From Saccharothrix deserti (GTDB lineage Bacteria > Actinomycetota > Actinomycetes > Mycobacteriales > Pseudonocardiaceae), in the NCBI RefSeq assembly GCF_009769385.1, contig NZ_VKAB01000036.1, positions 1-64,000 on the forward strand: DNA of 64,000 bases, written 5' to 3'. The notes beneath the pieces were generated by a model. The model did no database searches and was not told the origin of the DNA. It saw only the letters and a list, made by a program, of their open reading frames with translations. This document shows positions 45,104-53,944 of this stretch, piece after piece. Position 1 is the first letter of the stretch. Every line of letters begins with the position of its first letter. A program made the translations under genes and the position numbers.

Positions 45104-46720
45104 ATGACCGAGGTGATCTCCGTGGAGATCGTCCGCACACCGAACCAGGACCAGGTCGACACCGTCATCGGTGACCTGGTCCGGGATTCGGCGCCGAGCA
45201 AGCTCACCGCCGGGGACGCCACGCTGTGGGGCCCCGAGGCGGAGTCGGAGGCGTCGATCCGCCTGGCGTGGACAACGCTGCACGAAACGTCCCGCCCGCT
45301 GGTCGCGGAGATCACCGCGCTGCGCGACGAGCTGCTCGCCGAAGGCGTGGACCGCGTGGTCCTCGCCGGCATGGGCGGCTCGTCGCTCGCGCCCGAGGTG
45401 ATCACCGGCACGGCGGGCGTTCCGCTCGTCGTGCTGGACACCACCGACCCCGGCCAGGTGGCCGAGGCGCTGGCGGGCGACCTCCGGCGCACGGTGCTGG
45501 TGGTGTCGTCGAAGTCCGGCGGCACCGTCGAGACCGACAGCCACCGGCGGATCTTCGAGGCGGCGTTCGCGGCCGAGGGCATCGACGCGGCGTCGCGGAT
45601 CGTCGTGGTGACCGACCCGGGGTCGCCGCTGGAGGCGGCGTCGCGGGAAGCGGGCTACCGCAGGGTGTTCCTGGCCGACCCGCACGTGGGCGGCCGGTAC
45701 TCGGCGCTGACCGCGTTCGGCCTGGTGCCGTCCGGCTTGGCCGGCGCGGACATCGGCGCGCTGCTCGACGACGCCGCCGCGGCCGCGCCGCTGGTGTCGG
45801 CCGACTCGCCGGACAACCCGGCGGTCGTGCTGGCCGCGACGTTCGCCGTGGCGCACGCGCACGGCGCGGAGAAGATCGTGTTCGCCGACACCGGTTCCGG
45901 CATCTCCGGGTTCGGTGACTGGGCCGAGCAGCTGATCGCCGAGTCGACCGGCAAGAACGGCACCGGCCTGCTGCCCGTGGTGGTCGAGGGTCCGGGCGCG
46001 CCCGGTTTCGTGGACGCCCGCGCGGACGCCACGACCGTCGCGATCGGACCGGCCACCGGCTCGTCGTCCATCGCGGTGGAAGGCGCGCTGGGCGCGCAGT
46101 TCCTGGTGTGGGAGTACGCGACCGCGCTCGTCGGCCGGGTGCTGGAGATCAACCCGTTCGACCAGCCCGACGTGGAGGCGGCGAAGAACGCGGCACGGTC
46201 CTTGTTGGACTCGCCCGCCGCGTCGTCCGCCGCACCGGCCTTCGTGGACGGTCCGATCGAGGTCTACCCGAGCGAGGGCTGGCTGTCGCCGGACGTGAAG
46301 ACGGTCGCCGAGGCGCTGGTGGCGCTGGTCGCCGCCGCGCCGGAGCACGGCTACCTGTCCGTGCAGGCGTACCTGGACCGGATCGACGACGCGTCGTTCG
46401 CCCTCGTTCGCCCGGAGTTGGCGCAGCGTTCGCACCTGCAGACCACCTTCGGGTGGGGGCCGCGCTTCCTGCACTCGACCGGCCAGTACCACAAGGGCGG
46501 TCACCAGAACGGCGTGTACGTCCAGCTGACCGGCGCGTCCGAGACCCACCTCGACGTGCCGGGCAGGCCGTACGACCTCAGCACGTTGCAGCTGGCGCAG
46601 GCGCTGGGCGACGGCCAGGTGCTCGCCGAGCACGGTCGCCCGGTGCTCCGGCTGCACCTGACCGACCGCGTCGCCGGGCTCGCGCAGCTCGTCGAGGCAA
46701 TTCAGGAGGACGGTTCGTGA
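45104..46720 (+). CDS. pgi: glucose-6-phosphate isomerase
   Basis: 538 aa from ATG 45104. Phosphosugar isomerase fold: GMGGSSLAPEV near residue 90, SKSGGTVETD (about 131-140), and the C-terminal HSTGQYHKGGHQNGV with the catalytic His/Lys. The form is shorter than E. coli Pgi (about 549) and divergent, like other actinobacterial operon-borne versions. Interconverts glucose-6-P and fructose-6-P, allowing carbon to cycle back into the zwf branch encoded next. The stop overlaps the zwf start (GTGA). Confidence 0.93.
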   Translation: MTEVISVEIVRTPNQDQVDTVIGDLVRDSAPSKLTAGDATLWGPEAESEASIRLAWTTLHETSRPLVAEITALRDELLAEGVDRVVLAGMGGSSLAPEVITGTAGVPLVVLDTTDPGQVAEALAGDLRRTVLVVSSKSGGTVETDSHRRIFEAAFAAEGIDAASRIVVVTDPGSPLEAASREAGYRRVFLADPHVGGRYSALTAFGLVPSGLAGADIGALLDDAAAAAPLVSADSPDNPAVVLAATFAVAHAHGAEKIVFADTGSGISGFGDWAEQLIAESTGKNGTGLLPVVVEGPGAPGFVDARADATTVAIGPATGSSSIAVEGALGAQFLVWEYATALVGRVLEINPFDQPDVEAAKNAARSLLDSPAASSAAPAFVDGPIEVYPSEGWLSPDVKTVAEALVALVAAAPEHGYLSVQAYLDRIDDASFALVRPELAQRSHLQTTFGWGPRFLHSTGQYHKGGHQNGVYVQLTGASETHLDVPGRPYDLSTLQLAQALGDGQVLAEHGRPVLRLHLTDRVAGLAQLVEAIQEDGS

Positions 46721-48258
46721 GTGCGCCTACCAAGCGCAACCCATTGCGCGATCCGCGGGACAAGCGGCTGCCGCGCATCGCCGGGCCCTCGGGCCTGGTG
46801 ATCTTCGGCGTGACGGGTGACCTGTCGCGCAAGAAGCTGATGCCCGCGATCTACGACCTGGCCAACCGCGGCCTGCTGCCGCCGGGCTTCGCGCTCGTCG
46901 GCTTCGCCCGCCGCGACTGGGCCGACCAGGACTTCATGCAGGTCGTGCACGACGCGGTCAAGGAGCACGCGCGCACGCCGTTCCGGCAGGGGGTCTGGGA
47001 CCAGCTCGCCGAGGGCATCCGCTTCGTGCAGGGCACCTTCGACGACGACGTCGCGTTCGACACGCTCGCCGCGACGCTCGCCGACCTGGACCGCGACCGC
47101 GGCACCGGCGGCAACCACGCGTTCTACCTGTCGGTGCCGCCCAGCGCGTTCACCACGGTGGTCAACCAGCTCAAGCGCGCGGGCCTGGCCACGCCGCCGA
47201 GCGACAGCCCCGGCCAGTGGCGCCGGGTCGTCATCGAGAAGCCGTTCGGCCACGACCTGGCCAGCGCCAAGCAGCTCAACAAGACCGTCAACGAGGTCTT
47301 CCCCGAGGAGTCGGTGTTCCGCATCGACCACTACCTCGGCAAGGAGACGGTGCAGAACATCCTGGCGCTGCGCTTCGCGAACCAGCTCTACGAGCCCATC
47401 TGGAACGCCAACTACGTCGACCACGTGCAGATCACCATGGCCGAGGACATCGGCCTCGGCGGTCGCGCGGGCTACTACGACGGCATCGGCGCCGCCCGCG
47501 ACGTGATCCAGAACCACCTGCTCCAGCTGCTCGCGTTGACCGCGATGGAGGAGCCGGTGTCGTTCCGGCCGAGCGACCTGCGCGCGGAGAAGGTGAAGGT
47601 GCTCTCCGCGACGCGCCCGGTCGGGCCGTTCGACGAGACCACCGCACGCGGCCAGTACGCCGGTGGCTGGCAGGGCGGGCAGAAGGTGCTCGGCCTGCTG
47701 GAGGAGGGCGGGTTCGCCAAGGACTCGACCACCGAGACCTACGCGGCGATCACGTGCGAGATCAACACCCGCCGCTGGGCCGGTGTCCCGTTCTACCTGC
47801 GCACCGGCAAGCGCCTCGGCCGCCGCGTCACCGAGGTGGCCGTGGTGTTCAAGCGCGCGCCGCACCTGCCGTTCGACGACACCGCGACCGAGGAGCTGGG
47901 GCAGAACGCCCTGGTGGTGCGGGTGCAGCCGGACGAGGGCGTGACCATCAGGTTCGGCTCCAAGGTGCCCGGCAACACCATGGAGGTCCGGGACGTCACG
48001 ATGGACTTCGGCTACGGCCACGCGTTCACCGAGTCGTCGCCCGAGGCCTACGAGCGGCTGCTGCTGGACGTGCTGCTCGGCGAGCCGTCGCTGTTCCCGA
48101 AGAACGACGAGGTCGAGCTGTCCTGGGAGATCCTGGACCCGGTCTTGAAGCACTGGGGCGCCAACGGCGCGCCCGAGAAGTACAAGGCAGGCACCTGGGG
48201 ACCGGCGTCGGCGGACGAGATGCTGGCCCGCACCGGCAGGCACTGGAGGCGTCCGTGA
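46717..48258 (+). CDS. zwf: glucose-6-phosphate dehydrogenase
   Basis: 513 aa from GTG 46717 (GTG 46721 is out of frame). NADP-binding GVTGDLSRKKLMPAIYDL (about 28-45) and the catalytic signature RIDHYLGKE (about 199-207) are intact. First oxidative step of the pentose phosphate pathway, making NADPH. The OpcA gene downstream suggests allosteric/assembly control as in other actinobacteria and cyanobacteria. Overlaps pgi and opcA by 4 nt each. Confidence 0.97.
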   Translation: MSAPTKRNPLRDPRDKRLPRIAGPSGLVIFGVTGDLSRKKLMPAIYDLANRGLLPPGFALVGFARRDWADQDFMQVVHDAVKEHARTPFRQGVWDQLAEGIRFVQGTFDDDVAFDTLAATLADLDRDRGTGGNHAFYLSVPPSAFTTVVNQLKRAGLATPPSDSPGQWRRVVIEKPFGHDLASAKQLNKTVNEVFPEESVFRIDHYLGKETVQNILALRFANQLYEPIWNANYVDHVQITMAEDIGLGGRAGYYDGIGAARDVIQNHLLQLLALTAMEEPVSFRPSDLRAEKVKVLSATRPVGPFDETTARGQYAGGWQGGQKVLGLLEEGGFAKDSTTETYAAITCEINTRRWAGVPFYLRTGKRLGRRVTEVAVVFKRAPHLPFDDTATEELGQNALVVRVQPDEGVTIRFGSKVPGNTMEVRDVTMDFGYGHAFTESSPEAYERLLLDVLLGEPSLFPKNDEVELSWEILDPVLKHWGANGAPEKYKAGTWGPASADEMLARTGRHWRRP

Positions 48259-49403
48259 TCATCGACCTGCCCTCGACCACCACGTCGCAGGTCAACAGCA
48301 AGCTCGTGCAGCTGCGCGAGGAAGGCGGCGCGGTCACCCTCGGCCGCGTGCTGACGCTGGTCATCGTGACCGACGACGGCACCAAGACCGAGGAGGCCGT
48401 CGACGCGGCCAACGACGCCAGCCGCGAGCACCCGTGCCGGGTGATCGTGGTGGCGCGTGGCGCGCGCAAGGCCGCCCCCCGGCTCGACGCGCAGATCCGC
48501 GTCGGCGGTGACGCGGGCGCGTCCGAGGTCATCGTGCTGCGGCTGTACGGCGAACTGGCCAACGAGGGCGCTTCGTGCGTCGTGCCGCTGCTGCTGCCGG
48601 ACACCCCGGTGGTGGCGTGGTGGCCGAACGAGGCGCCCGCCGTGCCCGCGAAGGACCCGATCGGGCAGCTCGCGCAGCGCCGGATCACCGACGCGGCGGC
48701 GGAGAAGAACCCGATCCGCGCGTTGGAGCACCGCAAGGCCGGCTACACGCCGGGTGACACGGACCTGGCGTGGACGCGGCTGACGCTGTGGCGGGCGATG
48801 CTCGCGTCGGCGTTCGACCTGCCGCCGTTCGAGAAGGTCACCGAGGCCGAGGTGAGCGGGGAGAGCGACTCGCCGTCGACCGACCTGTTGGCCGCGTGGC
48901 TCGCCGGGTGCCTGCGGGTGCCGGTGAAGCGGGCGAAGGCCACCCACGGCGAGGGCATCGTTGACGTGCGGCTGGAGCGCCGGTCCGGTCTGGTCGAGCT
49001 GTCGCGGCCGGACGGCAAGGTCGGCACGTTGACGCAGCCCGGCCAGCCGGAGCGGCGGGTCGCGTTGCAGCGGCGTCAGGTGCGGGACTGCCTGGCCGAG
49101 GAACTGCGCCGGCTCGACCCGGACGAGGTGTACGAGGCGGCGCTGCGGTCGTTGGGCAAGGTCGTGCGCGGTCGGACCGCGCCGAAGGCGACCGCGGCGG
49201 CGCGCAAGCCCGCCAAGGCCGCGTCCGGCGCTGCTTCCGGTCCTGCTTCCGGTCCTGCCGCCAGGGCGAAGTCCGACGGCGGACCGGACCCGAAGGCCGA
49301 CGGCAAGGTCGACGGCAAGGTCAGCGCGAAGACCGACGGCAAGACCGACGGCAAGACCGCGAAGGCCGCGCCGAAGACGGCCAAGGCCAAGGCGGGTTCG
49401 TGA
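48255..49403 (+). CDS. opcA: OpcA, glucose-6-phosphate dehydrogenase assembly protein
   Basis: 382 aa from GTG 48255. The OpcA core (about 1-300) includes TLTLVIVTDD-like strands, PDTPVVAWWPNEAP and DLAWTRLTLWRAMLAS. The extra C-terminal tail (about 305-382) is low-complexity Ala/Lys/Gly/Asp with repeated DGK and ASGPAS steps, probably disordered and strongly basic. OpcA promotes G6PDH oligomerisation and activity. Coupled to zwf and pgl by GTGA overlaps. Confidence 0.94.
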   Translation: MIIDLPSTTTSQVNSKLVQLREEGGAVTLGRVLTLVIVTDDGTKTEEAVDAANDASREHPCRVIVVARGARKAAPRLDAQIRVGGDAGASEVIVLRLYGELANEGASCVVPLLLPDTPVVAWWPNEAPAVPAKDPIGQLAQRRITDAAAEKNPIRALEHRKAGYTPGDTDLAWTRLTLWRAMLASAFDLPPFEKVTEAEVSGESDSPSTDLLAAWLAGCLRVPVKRAKATHGEGIVDVRLERRSGLVELSRPDGKVGTLTQPGQPERRVALQRRQVRDCLAEELRRLDPDEVYEAALRSLGKVVRGRTAPKATAAARKPAKAASGAASGPASGPAARAKSDGGPDPKADGKVDGKVSAKTDGKTDGKTAKAAPKTAKAKAGS

Positions 49404-50179
49404 GCCGTCCCGAGGTGGTGGTGCACCGTGACGGCGACCTGCTGGCCGCCGCCACGGCAGCCCGCCTGGTCACCAGGCTGGTGGACGCGCAGAACGCGCG
49501 CGGGTCGGCGTCGCTGGTGCTGACCGGCGGGCGGACCGGCATCGCGGTGCTGGAGCAGCTGCGCGCCACCCCCGCCCGTGACGCGGTGGACTGGACCCGG
49601 GTCGACCTGTACTGGGGCGACGAGCGGTTCCTGCCCGCCGGGCACCCGGACCGCAACGAGACCCAGGCGCGCGGGGCGCTGCTGGACCACGTTCCGGTGC
49701 CGGCTTCGCGGGTGCACGTGATGGAGCCGTCCGACGGGCGGTTCGGTGACGACCCGGAGGCCGCCGCCGAGGCGTACGCCGACGTGCTGGCCGCCGCCGC
49801 GCGCCCGGAGGACCACGGCTCCGTGCCGTCGTTCGACGTGTGCCTGCTCGGTGTCGGGGAGGAGGGGCACGTGGCCTCGATCTTCCCGGAGTCCCCCGCG
49901 GTGCACGAGCAGGAACGCAGCGCGGTCGCGGTGCGCAACTGCCCCAAGCCGCCGCCGACGCGGGTGAGCCTCACCCTGCCCGCGATCCGCGCGGCGCGCG
50001 AGGTGTGGCTGATGACGACGGGTGCGGCGAAGGCCGCTGCCGTGGCCATGGCCCTGACCGGCGCGGGCGAGACCCAACTGCCCGCCGCCGGTGCACGCGG
50101 TCAGCGGCGCACGCTGTGGCTGCTCGACTCGGCCGCCGCCGCGAAGGTGCCGGACCTGTTCACCCCGCCGATGGCCTGA
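49400..50179 (+). CDS. pgl: 6-phosphogluconolactonase
   Basis: 259 aa from GTG 49400. DevB/Pgl family: VLTGGRTGIAVLEQL (about 40-54), DLYWGDERFLPAGHPDRNE (about 73-91) and the catalytic region LLGVGEEGHVASIFPES (about 151-167). Hydrolyses 6-phosphogluconolactone made by Zwf. Last gene of the operon; a 13-bp stem hairpin lies 26 bp behind. Confidence 0.95.
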   Translation: MSRPEVVVHRDGDLLAAATAARLVTRLVDAQNARGSASLVLTGGRTGIAVLEQLRATPARDAVDWTRVDLYWGDERFLPAGHPDRNETQARGALLDHVPVPASRVHVMEPSDGRFGDDPEAAAEAYADVLAAAARPEDHGSVPSFDVCLLGVGEEGHVASIFPESPAVHEQERSAVAVRNCPKPPPTRVSLTLPAIRAAREVWLMTTGAAKAAAVAMALTGAGETQLPAAGARGQRRTLWLLDSAAAAKVPDLFTPPMA

Positions 50180-50204
50180 CCGCCGTCGGCCTGATTCGTC
50201 CGTT

Positions 50205-50248
50205 CGCCGCTGCCGCCGTTCGCCCTCCGGGTGCCGGCGGCAGCGGCG
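50205..50248 (+). terminator. hairpin terminator of the pentose-phosphate operon
   Basis: Perfect 13-bp stem CGCCGCTGCCGCC (50205-50217) / GGCGGCAGCGGCG (50236-50248) with an 18-nt loop. Confidence 0.65.
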
Positions 50249-50292
50249 TCTGCGGTGGTGTCCGCGTGGCGTCTGCGGTGACGTCTGCGTGG
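50247..50292 (+). repeat. 23-bp direct repeat, two units
   Basis: 50247-50269 and 50270-50292 match at 20 of 23 positions. They lie in the gene-free interval 50180-50462, which otherwise contains the terminator above and presumably the promoter of the histidine kinase gene. Confidence 0.85.
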
Positions 50293-50462
50293 CATCTGCC
50301 GGGTGATTTGGCGCACTCCCCGCCGGCCTCTACGCAGGATGTTCGCTTTCCGGACGTTCGCGCTCGCAATTTTGTGTCCCGCTCCGCGTCCCGTCCGGGT
50401 AATCACCGCATCTCGAAGGGTGAGCGGGTCGATCGAGCACGTCGGGGGCGGAAGGGCGGGTC

Positions 50463-51743
50463 ATGCCAAGCGTGATGACAGCGCAGTACGGTGAGGACCG
50501 GCGGATAGCTGACACAGGAGGTCCGACCCTGGCCGGCAACGCTGTCGAGAGACTGCCGAGCGGTCGGGTCAACAACGGCGTTCCGACCGAACGGGTGCGC
50601 CGTGCTGCCGTTCTGGAGGCGCTCGGGCGGGTGCTGGGGCGGCACCGGCAGTTGGCGTTCGACGCGGGTGCCGTCGGTATCGCGGCGCTGGACGTGTGGC
50701 TGCGGGTCGTGCCCGAGGCCGAGACGTACAACTACGTGCTGTCGGTCATCGCGGTGGCGGCGGTGGCGTTGCGGCGGCGGTTCCCGTTCCTGGTGGTGCT
50801 GATCACCGTGCCCGGGTTCCTGGCCGGGTGGGCGCAGTTGGCGGCGATGATCGCGCTGGGCACGTTGGCGCGGCGGAAGCTGTTGTCGACGCAGACCTAC
50901 ATCGCGGCGGCGTTGGTGTGGCTGAGCCGGTTCTTCCTGTGGCCGCCGGGCGAGTTCTTGGCGTTGGACTGGAAGACGCACGTCCACGACGCGATCTACG
51001 GGTGCATCGTCGCGGGGATGCCGATCGCGATCGGGCTGCTGGCGCACGCGCGGGAGGAGCTGTCGGCGCGGATCACGGAGCTGGCGGCGAGTCGGGAGCG
51101 GGAGCGGATGCTGCACGCGCACGCGGTGCGGGCGGACGAGCGGGCCAGGTTGGCACGGGAGATGCACGACGTCGTGTCGCACCAGGTGAGCCTGATCGCG
51201 ATGCAGGCGGGTGCCCTGCGGATGGCGGCGGCCGATCCGAACGCCAAGCAGGTGGCGGGGACGATCCGGATGCTGAGCACGCGGACGTTGGACGAGCTGC
51301 GGCAGCTGGTGAGCGTGCTGCGGACGACCAGCGGCGACGACTCCCCCCAGCCCCGCATCGAAGAACTGCCACAACTGGTGAGCACCGCCGGGATACCCGC
51401 AACCCTGACGGTGCAGGGCCCGGTAGCCGACCTCCCCGCCCCAGTCTCGGGCGCGGTGTACCGGACGGTTCAGGAGGCTTTGACCAACGTGCGGAAGCAC
51501 GCGTTCGGTGCGCCGACGTCCGTGCTGGTGCTCGCGGATGCCGACGAACTGCTGGTGGAAGTGCGCAACGAGCCACCGGACGGATCGCTCGATTGCGGGA
51601 CGCTGCCGAGCGGCGGTCACGGCCTCGTGGGCTTGCGCGAACGTGCGGCACTGCTGAACGGCGAGTTCGAAGCGGGCCCAACGGACGGCGGCGGCTTCAT
51701 GGTCCGGGTAACGTTTTCCCTGGTCAGACCCCTGGACACCTGA
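50463..51743 (+). CDS. orphan NarL-type (HisKA_3) sensor histidine kinase
   Basis: 426 aa from ATG 50463 (ATG 50475 also possible). Residues about 55-190 contain five hydrophobic helices without a large external domain. A short coiled segment precedes the H-box ERARLAREMHDVVSHQVSLI (about 226-245). The HATPase N-box is VQEALTNVRKHA (about 336-347), and the G2-like motif GHGLVGLRERAALLNG is intact. No response regulator gene is adjacent (the next gene is a convergent Ser/Thr kinase), so its partner is elsewhere. Signal unknown, probably membrane-embedded. Confidence 0.88.
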   Translation: MPSVMTAQYGEDRRIADTGGPTLAGNAVERLPSGRVNNGVPTERVRRAAVLEALGRVLGRHRQLAFDAGAVGIAALDVWLRVVPEAETYNYVLSVIAVAAVALRRRFPFLVVLITVPGFLAGWAQLAAMIALGTLARRKLLSTQTYIAAALVWLSRFFLWPPGEFLALDWKTHVHDAIYGCIVAGMPIAIGLLAHAREELSARITELAASRERERMLHAHAVRADERARLAREMHDVVSHQVSLIAMQAGALRMAAADPNAKQVAGTIRMLSTRTLDELRQLVSVLRTTSGDDSPQPRIEELPQLVSTAGIPATLTVQGPVADLPAPVSGAVYRTVQEALTNVRKHAFGAPTSVLVLADADELLVEVRNEPPDGSLDCGTLPSGGHGLVGLRERAALLNGEFEAGPTDGGGFMVRVTFSLVRPLDT

Positions 51744-52237
51744 TTCCCCGACCACTCAATCGGGTGATCATCACCCAACGACGTAAAGAAACGCTATAAT
51801 CTTTGAGTTGAAACGTCGGTTGAAACAACGAGGCCCGCAACCAACCCCACCCCCTCGACCCCAGCCCCCCACCCGACCGAATGCGATCAAGGCCAGTCGC
51901 AGCGGTGACCAGTCGCAGCGGGACCGGGCGACGCGAGACGCCACATGCGCGCGGCCAGGCGAGGCAAGAGCGGGCCGGCGGTGCGGGGCAGGGCGGCACT
52001 GAGGCTGGCAGGCGGACTCGGGGCTGGGTCGGGAGCGGACTCGTGTCGGCGCGGGAGCGGACTTGAGCCGGGCCAGGGTCGGACTCGCGCGGGGCCGGGG
52101 GCGGACTCGGGGCCGGGGCGGACTGGGTCGAGTCCGGTGGCGCGGAGGCCTGTCCCCGGCAGGAGGCCTGTCGCGAGCGCGAGGCTGTCGCGCTGGCGGG
52201 AGGGCTGGCGCAGGTGGAGGACCGTCGCGCCAGCGGG
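51744..52237. other. gene-free interval between convergent kinase genes
   Basis: About 490 bp. The left part (51771-51830) is unusually AT-rich, with a perfect TATAAT (51795-51800) and two GTTGAAAC copies (51807-51814, 51819-51826). The right part (52015-52200) is a G-rich stretch of degenerate GGAGCGGACTCG-like and AGGAGGCCTGTC repeats. Open frames here have no protein-like composition. An RNA gene starting near 51807 is conceivable but unproven. Confidence 0.5.
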
Positions 52238-53944
52238 CTAGCGGAGGGCGGAGCGGCGGGTGGCGACGGCTGTGCAGACGGCGGCGATCGCGCCCAGGGC
52301 GCCGCACGCCAGCGCCGGCCACAGGTCGGGGGTGTGGCGCAGCACCACGGATGGCAGGAGCCAGATCGCCACGCCGAGCCCGAAGCCCAGTGGGGCCGCT
52401 GCGACCACCGCCGCTGTGCCCGACTGACGGCGTCGCAGGGAGCGCAGGATCGACTCCAGGTACGCGAGCGTGAACAGCAGCAGCACCGCGCTGCCCGCCC
52501 CCATGATGCTGATCATCGGGTGTGTGCGCGGCTGGAGGGAGTAGGTCTGGGAGTTGCCGTCGGCCGTTACCGTGGCCACCGCCGCGCCGCCTACGATCCA
52601 CCGGCTGGCGCCCGGCAGCTCGAACGTCAGCGGCGCGTCGGGGCGCGTGGTGCTGCCAGGCTGCGCGGTTGCCTCGGGGAGGGCGGGCACGTCGGCTAGC
52701 GTGATGCCGGCCGCTGTCACGGTCAGCCGTGCGGTCGTGGGAGAGCCGGTGCCGATGGGTACGGGTTTGCTCAGGTCGGCCTCAACTGCCGGCAGGTCGC
52801 GGCTGGGGGCGGTGAACGGGACGGCGATCATCAGCACGGCTGCCAGCGCTGCTGCCAGGGCGAACCAGCGCGCGGGCTTCGGGGACGCGAGGGGCGCGAG
52901 GGGCGTGAGGGGCGTGAGGACCTGGGCCGCCGGTACCAGGGTCTGCGCGCCCAGCTGCACCGGCGGCGCTGACGGGGCGTCCACCAGGGTCGCGCGCACG
53001 GGGATGGCCAACGTCTCGGGCGGCACGGAGGGTGCGGTTGCCGGGCGGGTGCCGGCGGCGGCGACTTGCGGGGTCAGGTGGACGGGTGTGCCCAACCGCA
53101 GCAGCCAGTCTCGGCCGAACACCTCTGCCGCCGCGCCCGCCAGGTCCACCGCGAACGTCTCCGCATTGCGGTAGCGGGCCTGGGGGTCGCGTTCGAGACC
53201 GCGCATGATCACTCGGGCGAGTGGATCTGGTACCTCGATCAGGGCGCGGGGCTGCTGGTAGACGTGCCGCTGGATCATCGCCAGCGCCCCACCACCGCTG
53301 TCGAACGGCAGCCTCCCGCTCAGCAGCTCGTACAGCACCGTCGCGGCACCGTAGACGTCGGCGGCCGGGCTCAGCGGATTCCCCAACGCCTGCTCCGGCG
53401 ACAGGTACGCGGGCGTGCCGAGCACCTGCCCGCCGTGCGTCACCAGCGTCGCCCCCTCGCTCACCACCTGCGAGATCCCGAAATCGGCGACCTTGAGCAC
53501 CCCACCCGCCGTGAACAGCAGGTTCTTCGGCTTCACGTCCAGGTGCAGCACCCCGGCCCCGTGCGCGGCGTGCAGACCGGACAGCATCGCCAGCCCGAAC
53601 GCGCACGTCTCGGCCGGCGTGACGCCCGCACCGACGAACTTCGACCACACCGTCCCGCCGTCGAGCTTCTCCATCACCAGCAGGTGCTCGCCGCGGTCCT
53701 GGACGTAGTCGTACACGGGCACGATGTGCGGGTGGTCGAGCCGCGCCAGCAACCGCGCCTCGTGCGCGAACCGCGCGCTCATCCGCTCATCCGAAGCGAG
53801 CACACCGGGCAGCCGCTTGACCGCCACCGGACGCCCCAGCGGCCGGTGCACGGCCGCGTACACGACCCCCATGCCGCCGCGCCCGATCTGCGCGCCGAGG
53901 TCGTACTGCGGCAACGCCGCGACGACGTTCGCCGACACCGTCAC
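52238..53944 (-). CDS. membrane-bound Ser/Thr protein kinase, non-RD type
   Basis: 568 aa from GTG 53944, overlapping the upstream gene's stop (GTGA). Kinase domain about 14-275: G-loop GRGGMGVVY (21-29), VAVK Lys43, catalytic loop HLDVKPKNLL with D136, DFG in VADFGIS, and GTPAYLSPEQ. The Arg of HRD is Leu, so activation by loop phosphorylation may be bypassed. After a Pro/Ala/Thr-rich linker come one TM helix, an extracytoplasmic segment (about 390-480) and two to three further helices. Ligand unknown. Encoded with the preceding membrane protein. Confidence 0.87.
   Translation of the reverse strand: MTVSANVVAALPQYDLGAQIGRGGMGVVYAAVHRPLGRPVAVKRLPGVLASDERMSARFAHEARLLARLDHPHIVPVYDYVQDRGEHLLVMEKLDGGTVWSKFVGAGVTPAETCAFGLAMLSGLHAAHGAGVLHLDVKPKNLLFTAGGVLKVADFGISQVVSEGATLVTHGGQVLGTPAYLSPEQALGNPLSPAADVYGAATVLYELLSGRLPFDSGGGALAMIQRHVYQQPRALIEVPDPLARVIMRGLERDPQARYRNAETFAVDLAGAAAEVFGRDWLLRLGTPVHLTPQVAAAGTRPATAPSVPPETLAIPVRATLVDAPSAPPVQLGAQTLVPAAQVLTPLTPLAPLASPKPARWFALAAALAAVLMIAVPFTAPSRDLPAVEADLSKPVPIGTGSPTTARLTVTAAGITLADVPALPEATAQPGSTTRPDAPLTFELPGASRWIVGGAAVATVTADGNSQTYSLQPRTHPMISIMGAGSAVLLLFTLAYLESILRSLRRRQSGTAAVVAAAPLGFGLGVAIWLLPSVVLRHTPDLWPALACGALGAIAAVCTAVATRRSALR

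Noticed and set aside
51808..52473. Several short plus- and minus-strand frames in the convergent gap
   Set aside because: Gly/Arg-rich translations of G-rich degenerate repeats; no ribosome sites or family similarity.
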